Below are positions 7,063-14,479 of a DNA stretch of 19,162 nucleotides, piece by piece. Position 1 is the stretch's first letter. Every line of letters begins with the position of its first letter. This stretch comes from JBBRLG01 sp038231495 (GTDB lineage: Bacteria > Planctomycetota > Planctomycetia > Gemmatales > Gemmataceae): the NCBI GenBank assembly GCA_038231495.1, contig JBBRLG010000070.1:1-19162 (forward strand), given 5' to 3'. The notes beneath the pieces are model-generated. The model saw nothing but the letters and a program-made list of their open reading frames with translations. It made no database searches and had not been told where the DNA came from. A program made the translations under genes and the position numbers.

Positions 7063-7575
7063 ATGGCACGTTTGAACCCCAGCACCAACCGCTTCGACCC
7101 GTACCGCACCTTCCGCTTCAAGGTGAAATGGGACGGGCAGTACGTGGCCGGTCTCACGAAGATGGGCGCGCTCAAGCGGACGACCGAAATGGTCGAGTTC
7201 CGCGAGGCGGGCGAGAACATTACCAGCCGCAAGCTGCCGGGCAAGTCGAGCTACCAGGCCGTCACGCTCGAAGCCGGCGTCACTTACGACACGGCCTTCG
7301 AGGACTGGGCCAACCTGGTCAACGACTTCGCCAGCCACAGCCTCACCAGCCTGGGCGAGTTCCGCAAGAACATTACCGTGGACGTGTTCAACGAGGCCGG
7401 CCAAAAAGCGCTTTCGTACAACCTGTACCGCTGCTGGGTCTCGGAATACCAGGCGCTGCCGGACCTCGACGCCGGCGCCAATGCGGTGGCGATCACGAGC
7501 ATCAAGCTGGAATACGAATGGTTCGAGCGCGATCCGGCCGTGAACGAGGCGGCCGGCCCCGCGCGGATCGGGTAA
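7063..7575 (+). CDS. eCIS inner tube protein (T4 gp19-like, Afp1/Afp5, Pvc1 type)
   Basis: The 170-residue protein matches the phage T4-like tail tube family: NRFDPYRTFRFKVKWDGQYV, then GLTKMGALKRTTEMVEFREA, SRKLPGKSSYQAVTLEAGVT and AITSIKLEYEWFERDPAV. Hexamers of it stack into the rigid tube that is pushed through the target membrane, with cargo carried inside. Length is normal for eCIS tubes. AGGAG lies upstream with about 11 nt spacing. Position directly after the sheath is the usual arrangement. No second copy of this gene is present in the window. Confidence 0.95.
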   Translation: MARLNPSTNRFDPYRTFRFKVKWDGQYVAGLTKMGALKRTTEMVEFREAGENITSRKLPGKSSYQAVTLEAGVTYDTAFEDWANLVNDFASHSLTSLGEFRKNITVDVFNEAGQKALSYNLYRCWVSEYQALPDLDAGANAVAITSIKLEYEWFERDPAVNEAAGPARIG

Positions 7576-7578
7576 GCG

Positions 7579-8403
7579 ATGGGACCGCGACAGCAGTCGG
7601 AGTGGACCGTCGATCTGCCGGGTGGACTGATCGACGAAGCCGGCCGCCGCCTGGCCACGGCCGAGTTGCGGCCCCTGACCGGCAACGAAGAAGATTGGCT
7701 CGCCGCCAATGCGCAGGTGCCGTGCGCCCGGGCCGTCACCAAGCTGTTGGGCGTGTGCCTGGTGCGTCTCGACGACGCAGCCGTCGGCGTTGACCTGGTA
7801 CGGCGTCTGCTCGTCGGCGACCGGGATTACTTGATGCTCCAGCTTCGGCGCATCACGCTGGGCGACAAGATCAGTGCCGTCCTCCCTTGCCCGGCCTGCA
7901 GCGCGAAGATGGACGTCGATTTCGCCGTCCAGGACGTTCCGGTTGAGCCGCGGCCGCAAACGGCGGCGACTTATACGCTGGAACTCGCCGGCCGCACGAT
8001 CCGGTTTCGGCTGCCCACGGGTGCCGATCAGGAAGCCGTGCTCCATCAAGAGCCGGACCTGGCGGCGGCGGCCTTGCTGGCCCGCTGCGTCGTCAATGAC
8101 GGCGGTGCGGTGCTGACGGCGGCGGATCGTTCGGCCGTGGTTGAGGCCATGGATCGGCTGGCACCTCAGATTGATCTGGAATTGGATTTAACGTGTCCCG
8201 AATGCGGCCACACCTTCGTGGCGCCCTTTGACACAACGGCTTTCTTTCTTCATGAAATGCGAACCCACGGCGACCGGCTGCTTCGCGAGGTTCATTTGCT
8301 CGCGTTCTATTATCACTGGAGTGAGGCGGAGATCCTGGGCCTGGGCCAGAACCGGCGGCGGGCGTATCTGGCGCTGTTAAGTGATGCGTTGCGTCCGGAA
8401 TGA
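7579..8403 (+). CDS. T4 gp26/gp51-like baseplate protein with zinc-ribbon cysteines
   Basis: The 274-residue protein follows the tube gene after 3 nt. It shows the pattern of the T4 baseplate hub family found in many eCIS and phage clusters: VDLPGGLIDEAGRRLATAEL near the start, RPLTGNEEDWL, LLVGDRDYLMLQLRRITLGD, and a C-terminal HEMRTHGDRLLREVHLLAFY, YHWSEAEILGLGQNRRRAYL. Two cysteine pairs, C104-P-A-C107 and C206-P-E-C209, could together bind one zinc ion. They frame a beta-rich middle region with a TYTLELAGRTIRFRLPTGAD motif. Its probable role is to help assemble the baseplate hub. The family call rests on pattern and position; the zinc site is inferred from the cysteine spacing. Confidence 0.8.
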   Translation: MGPRQQSEWTVDLPGGLIDEAGRRLATAELRPLTGNEEDWLAANAQVPCARAVTKLLGVCLVRLDDAAVGVDLVRRLLVGDRDYLMLQLRRITLGDKISAVLPCPACSAKMDVDFAVQDVPVEPRPQTAATYTLELAGRTIRFRLPTGADQEAVLHQEPDLAAAALLARCVVNDGGAVLTAADRSAVVEAMDRLAPQIDLELDLTCPECGHTFVAPFDTTAFFLHEMRTHGDRLLREVHLLAFYYHWSEAEILGLGQNRRRAYLALLSDALRPE

Positions 8404-8418
8404 GAGGGGAGAAGACGG

Positions 8419-9324
8419 ATGGCCGATTACCTGGCTCGTGTGGCGACGGCGGGAGCGCGGACGGCCCCTCCCGCCCGACCTCCGGTCACGGGACCGCCGC
8501 GTCTGCCTGAGATGACCGCGCCGGCCCTTGCCCCGACTGCCGTGACGCCAGAGGCACCCGCGCCCGGTGAAGCAACCGAAGGGCCGCCACCGCCACCACC
8601 CGTGCTGGTGCAATCGCCGCGACCCCTTACGCCGGACGCGCCCACCGCCGCTTGCGGCTTTGCGCAAAGCCGCAAGCGGCATCGGGGTCTGGCCAGCCCG
8701 ACAACGACCACCGTGCGCATGCCAACGGGGCTGCGACCCGCTGCCACGTCGGCAGCCCTCCCAACAGCCTGGAGTGAGGCAACTACGAGCGAGGTCGCAA
8801 GAGCACCGTCGGGCCACGCGACTAGCCAGCAGCCCGTCCAGACCCCGGCTCCGAGTCAACCGTCGGCAAGCGCCGTTCCTCAAGCAACCAAAACCGAGTT
8901 AGGAGTTGCGCCCGCAAGCGAGGCCCCAGCTACCTCACGGTTGTCGGCAGCCGAGACAACGATGCCGACGCCTGCGCCACGGTCCGCGCCGAACAAAGAA
9001 GCGGTTGGACGCGCGCGGCTGGAGTTGTTGCCGCGCGCTGAAGTACAACCCCCCGTAGCCCCAAGCGGCCCGCTTGTGGGAGACGGTCACCCACAAGCGG
9101 GCCGCTTGGGGCTACGGGCGCGCGGGGATGCTTCGCCAACGACGACCGCGAATTTCCCCGTTCGCGGCGAGTCGCGCCAAGCACGGCTCACCATTGGCCG
9201 CATCGACGTGCAAGTGCATAACCAGCCGGCAGCTCCACCGGCCGCACCGCAGACGCCGGCAGAGACTGCACCCCGCGACGTTCTGGAACAACACTATTTG
9301 GAACGGTTTCGACTGCGCTTGTGA
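8419..9324 (+). CDS. Disordered Pro/Ala/Thr-rich eCIS-associated protein
   Basis: The 301-residue protein is almost entirely low complexity, rich in proline, alanine, threonine and serine. Only the ends look structured: MADYLARVATA at the start, and ARLTIGRIDVQVHNQP plus DVLEQHYLERFRLRL at the end. An IGRI-VQV-N motif followed by a proline linker and a charged C-terminal helix recurs in uncharacterised proteins placed between baseplate and DUF4255 genes in eCIS loci. GAGGGGAG lies upstream of the ATG. The coding sequence contains two perfect DNA palindromes, 8647-8680 and 9052-9118, both read in frame; they add GFAQSRKRH-like and GPLVGDGHPQAGRLG-like tracts. It could be a flexible adaptor or staple. 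No function is established. Confidence 0.75.
   Translation: MADYLARVATAGARTAPPARPPVTGPPRLPEMTAPALAPTAVTPEAPAPGEATEGPPPPPPVLVQSPRPLTPDAPTAACGFAQSRKRHRGLASPTTTTVRMPTGLRPAATSAALPTAWSEATTSEVARAPSGHATSQQPVQTPAPSQPSASAVPQATKTELGVAPASEAPATSRLSAAETTMPTPAPRSAPNKEAVGRARLELLPRAEVQPPVAPSGPLVGDGHPQAGRLGLRARGDASPTTTANFPVRGESRQARLTIGRIDVQVHNQPAAPPAAPQTPAETAPRDVLEQHYLERFRLRL
8647..8680. repeat. 34-bp perfect palindrome inside the disordered protein gene
   Basis: GCCGCTTGCGGCTTTGC (8647-8663) is followed at once by its exact complement, so the arms are 17 bp with no loop. It keeps the reading frame. It resembles REP-type palindromes in form but is unrelated in sequence to the REP family at 2481, 3866 and 4527. 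Confidence 0.85.
9052..9118. repeat. 29-bp-arm perfect inverted repeat inside the disordered protein gene
   Basis: The left arm 9052-9080 begins CCCGTAGCCCCAAGCGGCCC. The right arm 9090-9118 is its exact complement, and the loop is 9 nt (AGACGGTCA). The repeat is read through in frame. Its core AAGCGGGCCGCTTGG type is what a mobile palindromic unit would look like; copies elsewhere in the genome would confirm that. Confidence 0.88.
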
Positions 9325-9364
9325 CGCCCCAGGTGAGTAATGCGCCTAGCCAATTCGAGGCCCA

Positions 9365-10837
9365 ATGAGTTACGCCGCCATTAAAGAGGTCACCCACGCG
9401 TTGCGCTCGCTGCTGCGCCGGCAACTCGTCTTCGAGTTCAATGTCCCGGTGGTGACCGTCCTGCCGCCCGGCAACGCGTTGCCGAATGCGGCGGGGGCGA
9501 ACCTGTACCTCTATCGGGTCCTGGAAAGCCCGTTCACGAAGAACCAAGATTGGCGCGGCGACCGCGTAACGCCTCCGGCGACGCGGCCGGCCCTGGGATT
9601 GCAGTTGTTCTACCTGATCACGCCGTTGAGCGCCACGCCGGAAGACAACAACGCCGACGCCGGTGACGACGCCCATCTTATTCTCGGTCTTGTCATGCTC
9701 GCGCTGCAAGAGAACCCGATTCTGAACGACGTGCATCTCCCGGCCCTGACGGTGAACGGCCGCCCGGTGCCGGCCTTCGATGCGGATACGGCTCTTCCCG
9801 ACTTCATCCGCAATAGCTATGAGCAAGTGAAGGTTATGCTCCTGCCGACCAGTGTGGACGAGCTTTCAAAAATCTGGGCCACGATCAATCAGCCGTATCG
9901 CCTGTCGGTGGCCTACGAGGTGTCGCTGGTCGAGCTGACGCCGACGCCACCCCCGCCCGCCGGCGGCGGCATCGTCCTCGCCACCGGCGTCAACGTCGTC
10001 ACCCTCGATCCGCCGCGTTTGAACCTCCTCACTCCGTCCGGCGGTGCCCTGGCCCAGGTGGTCGGCGGCGTGCTGCAAGCCAACGACTTGCAAATTGGCG
10101 GCTTCGGCCTCCATTTTCCGGGACAGACGCCGGTCGTCCGCGTTGGCGGCAAAGTTGTAGCAATCAAACCCGTCCCCGGCCCGACCGATCGAACGCTCAG
10201 CGTCACGCTGCCGACCGACGTGGACGCCGGGCCGCAGGTGGACGTGACCGTCACGCTCAATGGCCGCACCAGCACGCCGCTGACGTTCACGGTCAACCCC
10301 TGGCTGGCGAGCACGAAGCCGATCCGCACGGCCCTGGATGCGACGCGCGGTGCTGTCGACATGAAACTCGTGCTCCTCGGCACCGGGTTCAGCGCGACCC
10401 CGCAAGCCGGCCGTTTCGAGGGACCGGGCGGCGTCACCAACGTTACGACGTTTGACGCTGGCGGCAGCGACACGCAAGCGGCGTTCGACATCCCTACCGC
10501 GCTCGTAAATGGCGTTTATAACGTGCGCATCGTCAAGGCCGACGGCAGCGCTTCCAATCCGCGGACCTTGGAAGTCCTGCCGCAAATCGATTCGCCCGCC
10601 ATCGTCGCGCCCGTTGTGGTCAATGCAACCACCGTTCATCGACTCACGGTGAACGGGGCGCGGCTGAACGGCGGCGACGTACGGCTTGTGCTAGACGGAG
10701 TAACCTACGTGGCCAGAGCAAACGCCAGCGCCAACCAGTTCGTTTACACCCTTGGCCGGCAGCTGACGGCCGGGACGCATCGACTGGCCTTGAGTGTCAA
10801 TGGGCAGACGTCGCGCCCGCTGGATTTTGAGGTGTAG
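9365..10837 (+). CDS. Afp16/Pvc16-like tail terminator (DUF4255) with Ig/IPT-like extension
   Basis: Residues of about 1-190 form a DUF4255 (Pvc16 N-terminal) domain: MSYAAIKEVTHALRSLLRRQ, ANLYLYRVLESPFTKNQDWR, LQLFYLITPLS, AHLILGLVMLALQENPIL and YRLSVAYEVSLVEL. This protein caps the sheath-tube at the end away from the baseplate and fixes its length. After a PTPPPPAGGG linker, residues of about 215-490 are beta-rich, with repeated PRLNLLTPSGG, VTVTLNGRTSTPLTFTV, VLLGTGFSA and VNGQTSRPLDFEV patterns that look like two or three IPT/TIG or Ig-like domains. That makes it 490 residues, against about 290 for Afp16. GAGG lies 5 nt before the ATG. The ATPase gene follows at once. Confidence 0.9.
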   Translation: MSYAAIKEVTHALRSLLRRQLVFEFNVPVVTVLPPGNALPNAAGANLYLYRVLESPFTKNQDWRGDRVTPPATRPALGLQLFYLITPLSATPEDNNADAGDDAHLILGLVMLALQENPILNDVHLPALTVNGRPVPAFDADTALPDFIRNSYEQVKVMLLPTSVDELSKIWATINQPYRLSVAYEVSLVELTPTPPPPAGGGIVLATGVNVVTLDPPRLNLLTPSGGALAQVVGGVLQANDLQIGGFGLHFPGQTPVVRVGGKVVAIKPVPGPTDRTLSVTLPTDVDAGPQVDVTVTLNGRTSTPLTFTVNPWLASTKPIRTALDATRGAVDMKLVLLGTGFSATPQAGRFEGPGGVTNVTTFDAGGSDTQAAFDIPTALVNGVYNVRIVKADGSASNPRTLEVLPQIDSPAIVAPVVVNATTVHRLTVNGARLNGGDVRLVLDGVTYVARANASANQFVYTLGRQLTAGTHRLALSVNGQTSRPLDFEV

Positions 10838-10838
10838 C

Positions 10839-12803
10839 TTGCAGCAGGCAAACGCCACCACCTGGACCGATGCCAACCAGCAGTACCTGGTTGCCGCCCT
10901 GGCCGGCGTGCGCGCCGCCCTCGAACGACACGTTGCGCGGCAAGAGGGAGAGCCACGCCCGGCGGCCGAGCCACCGCCGCCGGAAGCCGGGCCGGACGCC
11001 GCCCCGCCCGCCCTCGACGTGCTGTGCCGGCTGTTCGACCTGTCCCCTTTTGAACGAGCGGTTGTCCTCGTTTGCGCCGGCGTGGAACTCGACGCCGCGT
11101 TCGCCGGCCTGTGCGCGGCCGCCCAGGGCGACCCCACGCGGTCTTATCCGACGTTCAGCCTGGCACTCGCCGCGCTGCCGGAATCGCACTGGAGCGCGCT
11201 CACACCGGCGGGGCCTCTACGGCACTGGCGGCTCGTCGAAGTCGGCCAGCAGCCGGCGGGCTTGCTCACGACCAGCCCGCTAAAGATCGACGAGCGCATT
11301 TTGCATTTCCTCACCGGCATCCAGCACCTGGACGATCGCCTGGTCGGACTGGTCGAGGCGGTGCCGCACGCCAGGGATCTGGTGCCGTCGCATCAGGAGT
11401 TGACTCAACGGGTGGCGGCGGCGTGGCGCCAGGCTCCGGGCCGCTTGCCTCTCATCGAACTCTGTGGCGCCGATGAACCGAGCCGACGAAGCATCGCCGC
11501 CGCCGCCTGTGCCGAAATCGGTTTGCATCTGTGCGCCCTGTCGGCGGATAGCATTCCGGCCAGCGCCGCGGAGTTGGAGGGGTTTGTACGCCTGTGGGAC
11601 CGCGAAGCCGCGCTGGCAGCGACCGCCCTTTATGTAGACGCTGAAATGATTGACCTGGCCGACTCCCGGGCCGCGGCCGTCGTCGCGCGCCTGCTGGAGC
11701 GCACCAAGGGAGCCGTCCTGCTCAGTACGCGCGATCGCTGGCGGTCGCTGCGCCGACCGTCGCTCACCCTGGAAGTGGGCAAGCCGACGCGCAGCGAGCA
11801 ACAGACGCTCTGGCAGGACCTGTTAGGCGACACCGCCAACCTGAATGGCCATGCCAACCAGCTGGCAATGCAGTTCAACCTGCACGTTCCCGCGATTCAC
11901 GCTTCAGTCCGGGAAGCTCTGACGACGCCGTTAGACGGCGAAGCGGTGGGTCAGCGGTTGTGGGACGCCGGCCGGGCGCAGGCACGGCCCCGGCTGGAAA
12001 GCCTGGCGCAGCGCGTCGAGCCGGGCGCAGCGTGGGACGATCTGATCCTCCCCGAGGCCGAGAAACGCGGCCTGCGCGAGATTGCCGATCAAGTTGCCCA
12101 GCGCGCGACCGTTTACGACGCCTGGGGTTTCGGCCGGCTTGGCGGCCGCGGCCTGGGCATCAGCGCGTTGTTCTGCGGCTCCAGCGGCACGGGCAAGACG
12201 ATGGCGGCCGAGGTAATGGCCAGCGCCCTGCGCCTCGACCTTTACCGCATCGACCTGGCCGGCGTGGTCAGCAAGTACATCGGCGAGACCGAGAAGAACC
12301 TGCGCCGCGTCTTCGATGCGGCCGAAGACGGCGGCGCGATCCTCTTCTTCGACGAGGCGGACGCGCTTTTCGGTAAACGCACCGAAGTCAAAGACAGCCA
12401 CGACCGCTATGCTAATATCGAGATCAATTATTTGTTGCAGCGCATGGAGTGTTACCGCGGCCTGGCCGTGCTGGCGACGAACCGCAAAGGCGATCTCGAT
12501 CCCGCCTTCCTGCGCCGCATCCGGTTTGTCGTAAACTTTCCATTCCCCGACGCGGCCCAGCGCGTCGAGATCTGGCGGCGTGTGTTCCCCGCCGCCACGC
12601 CGACCGAGGGGCTGGACTGGGAGAAGCTGGCGCGTCTGAATCTGGCCGGGGGGCACATTCGCAACATCGCCGTGCAGGCCGCGTTCCTGGCGGCGGCCGC
12701 CGGTGAACCGGTCCGGATGGGGCACGCAGCCCGGGCGGCGTGCAGTGAGTTTGCCAAATTGGAGAAGCCGCTGGCCGAGGCGGAGATTGGGGGATGGCGA
12801 TGA
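10839..12803 (+). CDS. Afp15/Pvc15-like AAA+ ATPase
   Basis: The protein has a Walker A motif GSSGTGKT at residues 447-454, a Walker B ILFFDEADALFG with D505/E506, a KYIGETEKNLRRVFD pore-side segment, and a sensor-1/arginine-finger stretch ATNRKGDLDPAFLRRIRFVV. The first 400 residues are an alpha-helical N-terminal region typical of Afp15. AAA+ ATPases of this type are conserved in eCIS loci and are needed for assembly or cargo loading; they are not ClpV, so no sheath recycling is implied. I place the start at the TTG at 10839: GAGG lies 6 nt upstream and it comes one base after the TAG of the cap gene (654 residues). The ATG at 10794 would overlap the cap gene by 44 nt and add an unlikely arginine-rich head. 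The 3' end overlaps the next gene. Confidence 0.92.
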   Translation: MQQANATTWTDANQQYLVAALAGVRAALERHVARQEGEPRPAAEPPPPEAGPDAAPPALDVLCRLFDLSPFERAVVLVCAGVELDAAFAGLCAAAQGDPTRSYPTFSLALAALPESHWSALTPAGPLRHWRLVEVGQQPAGLLTTSPLKIDERILHFLTGIQHLDDRLVGLVEAVPHARDLVPSHQELTQRVAAAWRQAPGRLPLIELCGADEPSRRSIAAAACAEIGLHLCALSADSIPASAAELEGFVRLWDREAALAATALYVDAEMIDLADSRAAAVVARLLERTKGAVLLSTRDRWRSLRRPSLTLEVGKPTRSEQQTLWQDLLGDTANLNGHANQLAMQFNLHVPAIHASVREALTTPLDGEAVGQRLWDAGRAQARPRLESLAQRVEPGAAWDDLILPEAEKRGLREIADQVAQRATVYDAWGFGRLGGRGLGISALFCGSSGTGKTMAAEVMASALRLDLYRIDLAGVVSKYIGETEKNLRRVFDAAEDGGAILFFDEADALFGKRTEVKDSHDRYANIEINYLLQRMECYRGLAVLATNRKGDLDPAFLRRIRFVVNFPFPDAAQRVEIWRRVFPAATPTEGLDWEKLARLNLAGGHIRNIAVQAAFLAAAAGEPVRMGHAARAACSEFAKLEKPLAEAEIGGWR

Positions 12804-14059
12804 AGACGCAGGAGCAACAGCCGACCAGGATGCCGCCTTCTCACGCGCCGCTCGTGCAGCGCAAGTGTTCGTGCGGCGGTAAAGCTGGATTCGACGGCGA
12901 GTGCGCGACGTGCCGTGCGGCACGATTGAACAGGCAACCCAGCCCTATGCAGCGGGGAACGCCTGCCCTGGCACCCTCCATTGTCCATGAGGTGTTGCGG
13001 ACGGCGGGCCAGCCGCTTTCTCAGAAAGCCCGCGCCTCCTTGGAGCCGCATTTTGGCCATGACTTCAGCCGGGTTCGTATTCACACCAATGCCCAGGCAG
13101 TAGCGTCTGCGCGGGCGGTCCAAGCGTTGGCCTACACCGTCGGGCGGAATGTGGTGTTCGGCCAGGGACAATACCGACCGGAAACGGAAGCGGGCAAAAG
13201 TTTGTTGGCTCACGAGCTAACGCACGTCGTACAACAAAGCGGCACCGACCACCTTCCCGGAACGATAGCGATGGTCTCGCCAAACGATAAGTCTGAGCAA
13301 GAGGCTGAGAACGCAGCAAAGGCGGTGGGCAGCGCCCAACCATTCGCCGTCGCCCTTCACGAGCCGAGCGGCCTGGCGCGGCAAGAGGACGAATTGGAAT
13401 CAGACGCAGGCGAACTCGACCCGGAGGATGAGGATCGGGATCCTCCCGACGCCGGCGCGCTTCCTCCGGCTGACGCCGGTCCGCCTCCGGTTGATGCCGG
13501 GACTCCGCCTCCGGCTGCTGCCACACCCTGTCCAACTTCAGTGACCATAGGGCAGGTTTCGGGGTTCAATCACAGCAACCTTTCTGCGGCGGACAAGGAA
13601 CAATTTGCGACTTATCTCGGGACGGTCAGCCGGATGGACGTCGGTCCGGGAAAAGACCATAACGGTCATTGCATGAAGGAGAAACTCACCACGATCTCCA
13701 ACAATTGTCCGCCGGAAGTCTATACGCGACAAGGCGGCAAGGCCTCCGCCCCTTGCACCGGCAACAAGTGCCTTGACATCAACCAACACAAAAACGCAGG
13801 CGATCCGCGCACCAGCTCAACCTTGTCGGACGGGCCCACTTCGTTCATTGATATGCACCGAACTTTCAATGCGCGGAGCCTCCTGGAGAACACCACAGTA
13901 AATGCCTGCACGGTTGTTTGCGAGCAGACCTATACATGCGACCGCACCCAGGCCACGACGGGCACGTTCAAGATCACGCGCAATTACAAGGCCGGCACCC
14001 ACACGAAGGCCGACGGAACCACCATGCCCATAACTTCGGGGACGGTGGCCAAAACGTGA
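12794..14059 (+). CDS. DUF4157 (eCIS core domain) cargo protein 1, frameshifted at the 3' end
   Basis: As read, 421 residues. A small metal-binding head, C25-x-C27 and C37-x2-C40 (KCSCGGKAGFDGECATC), precedes the DUF4157 domain: residues of about 61-155, LEPHFGHDFSRVRIHTNAQA, NVVFGQGQYRPETEAGKSLL and the metallopeptidase-like HELTH (H140, E141, H144) in LLAHELTHVVQQ. DUF4157 marks proteins associated with or loaded into eCIS particles. A linker with repeated PP-DAG units (about 205-245) leads to a cysteine-rich C-terminal domain I do not recognise (KDHNGHCMKEK, NKCLDINQHKN, FIDMHRTFNARSLLENTTVN, TYTCDRT), probably the effector. The start could equally be the ATG at 12800, which overlaps the ATPase stop as ATGA and has GGGGG 6 nt upstream. 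The stop at 14057 appears premature; see the following entry. Confidence 0.85.
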   Translation: MAMKTQEQQPTRMPPSHAPLVQRKCSCGGKAGFDGECATCRAARLNRQPSPMQRGTPALAPSIVHEVLRTAGQPLSQKARASLEPHFGHDFSRVRIHTNAQAVASARAVQALAYTVGRNVVFGQGQYRPETEAGKSLLAHELTHVVQQSGTDHLPGTIAMVSPNDKSEQEAENAAKAVGSAQPFAVALHEPSGLARQEDELESDAGELDPEDEDRDPPDAGALPPADAGPPPVDAGTPPPAAATPCPTSVTIGQVSGFNHSNLSAADKEQFATYLGTVSRMDVGPGKDHNGHCMKEKLTTISNNCPPEVYTRQGGKASAPCTGNKCLDINQHKNAGDPRTSSTLSDGPTSFIDMHRTFNARSLLENTTVNACTVVCEQTYTCDRTQATTGTFKITRNYKAGTHTKADGTTMPITSGTVAKT

Positions 14060-14237
14060 CCACCAAACTGCAAAAACACCCGCGAACGGCACCGAGCTTT
14101 TCGGCCCCATCACCTACCAGAGCTATGTATGCGAATGCTATGAGCCGGTCAGTATATGGAGCCCCTCAACGTGGTTTGGGGATAAGAAAATCATTGGCGG
14201 TTATCGCGGTTGGTCCTTGAAGAGTGACAACGACTAA
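14053..14237 (+). pseudogene. Displaced C-terminus of DUF4157 cargo protein 1
   Basis: Adding one A to the run at 14051-14054 and one A to the run at 14072-14076 lets the frame pass the TGA and continue to TAA at 14235-14237. The added residues begin NVTTKLQKTPANGTELFGPI and go on with TYQSYVCECYEPVSIWSPST, WFGDKKIIGGYRGWSLKSDN and D. This tail is protein-like (YVCEC, no stops, balanced composition) and fits the cysteine-rich domain before it. The full protein would be about 482 residues. The cause may be homopolymer sequencing error, real mutation, or slippage; the sequence cannot say. Confidence 0.75.
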
Positions 14238-14258
14238 CAGACCCCGGCAAAGCGTGGG

Positions 14259-14393
14259 GTAACCGTTCACTGGCAGCAACTTCTCCCCCCCTTACGAAGG
14301 GGGGTAGGGGGGTTAAGACCGCTTGAGGTTCTCGGTAATGGCGTAATTTCCACCCCCCCTGCCCCCCCTTCGTAAGGGGGGGTGAACGGTTAC
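14259..14393. mobile_element. 135-bp C/G-rich MITE with GTAA ends and 8-bp target duplication
   Basis: The element begins GTAACCGTTCAC (14259-14270) and ends GTGAACGGTTAC (14382-14393), perfect 12-bp inverted ends. AGCGTGGG flanks it on both sides (14251-14258 and 14394-14401), an 8-bp target duplication. GTAA termini with 8-bp duplications are characteristic of IS66-family elements, so IS66-type mobilisation is likely. The interior holds two C-run/G-run hairpins (CCCCCCTTACGAAGGGGGG-like) and no gene. It separates the two DUF4157 genes. Confidence 0.88.
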
Positions 14394-14479
14394 AGCGTGG
14401 GAAGCCGGCGGTCCGAAGGAAAGCGATTCTCCGGCCGCGTGCAAACGTCAACCGGGAAGCAGGAAGGGGACACGAAGGC

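Noticed and set aside
10794..10838. ATG at 10794 as start of the AAA+ ATPase
   Set aside because: It would overlap the cap gene by 44 nt and add an arginine-rich head; TTG at 10839 has GAGG 6 nt upstream and lies right behind the cap stop codon.
14041..14080. Programmed ribosomal frameshift in cargo gene 1
   Set aside because: Two shifts about 20 bp apart at runs of only four and five A, with no X-XXY-YYZ slippery site or evident stimulatory structure, make error or mutation more likely.
14259..14393. Pair of C-run/G-run hairpins as a Rho-independent terminator of cargo gene 1
   Set aside because: No T-run follows, the hairpins are part of a transposed element with inverted ends and target duplication, and the operon continues after it. 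A partial effect on read-through remains possible.
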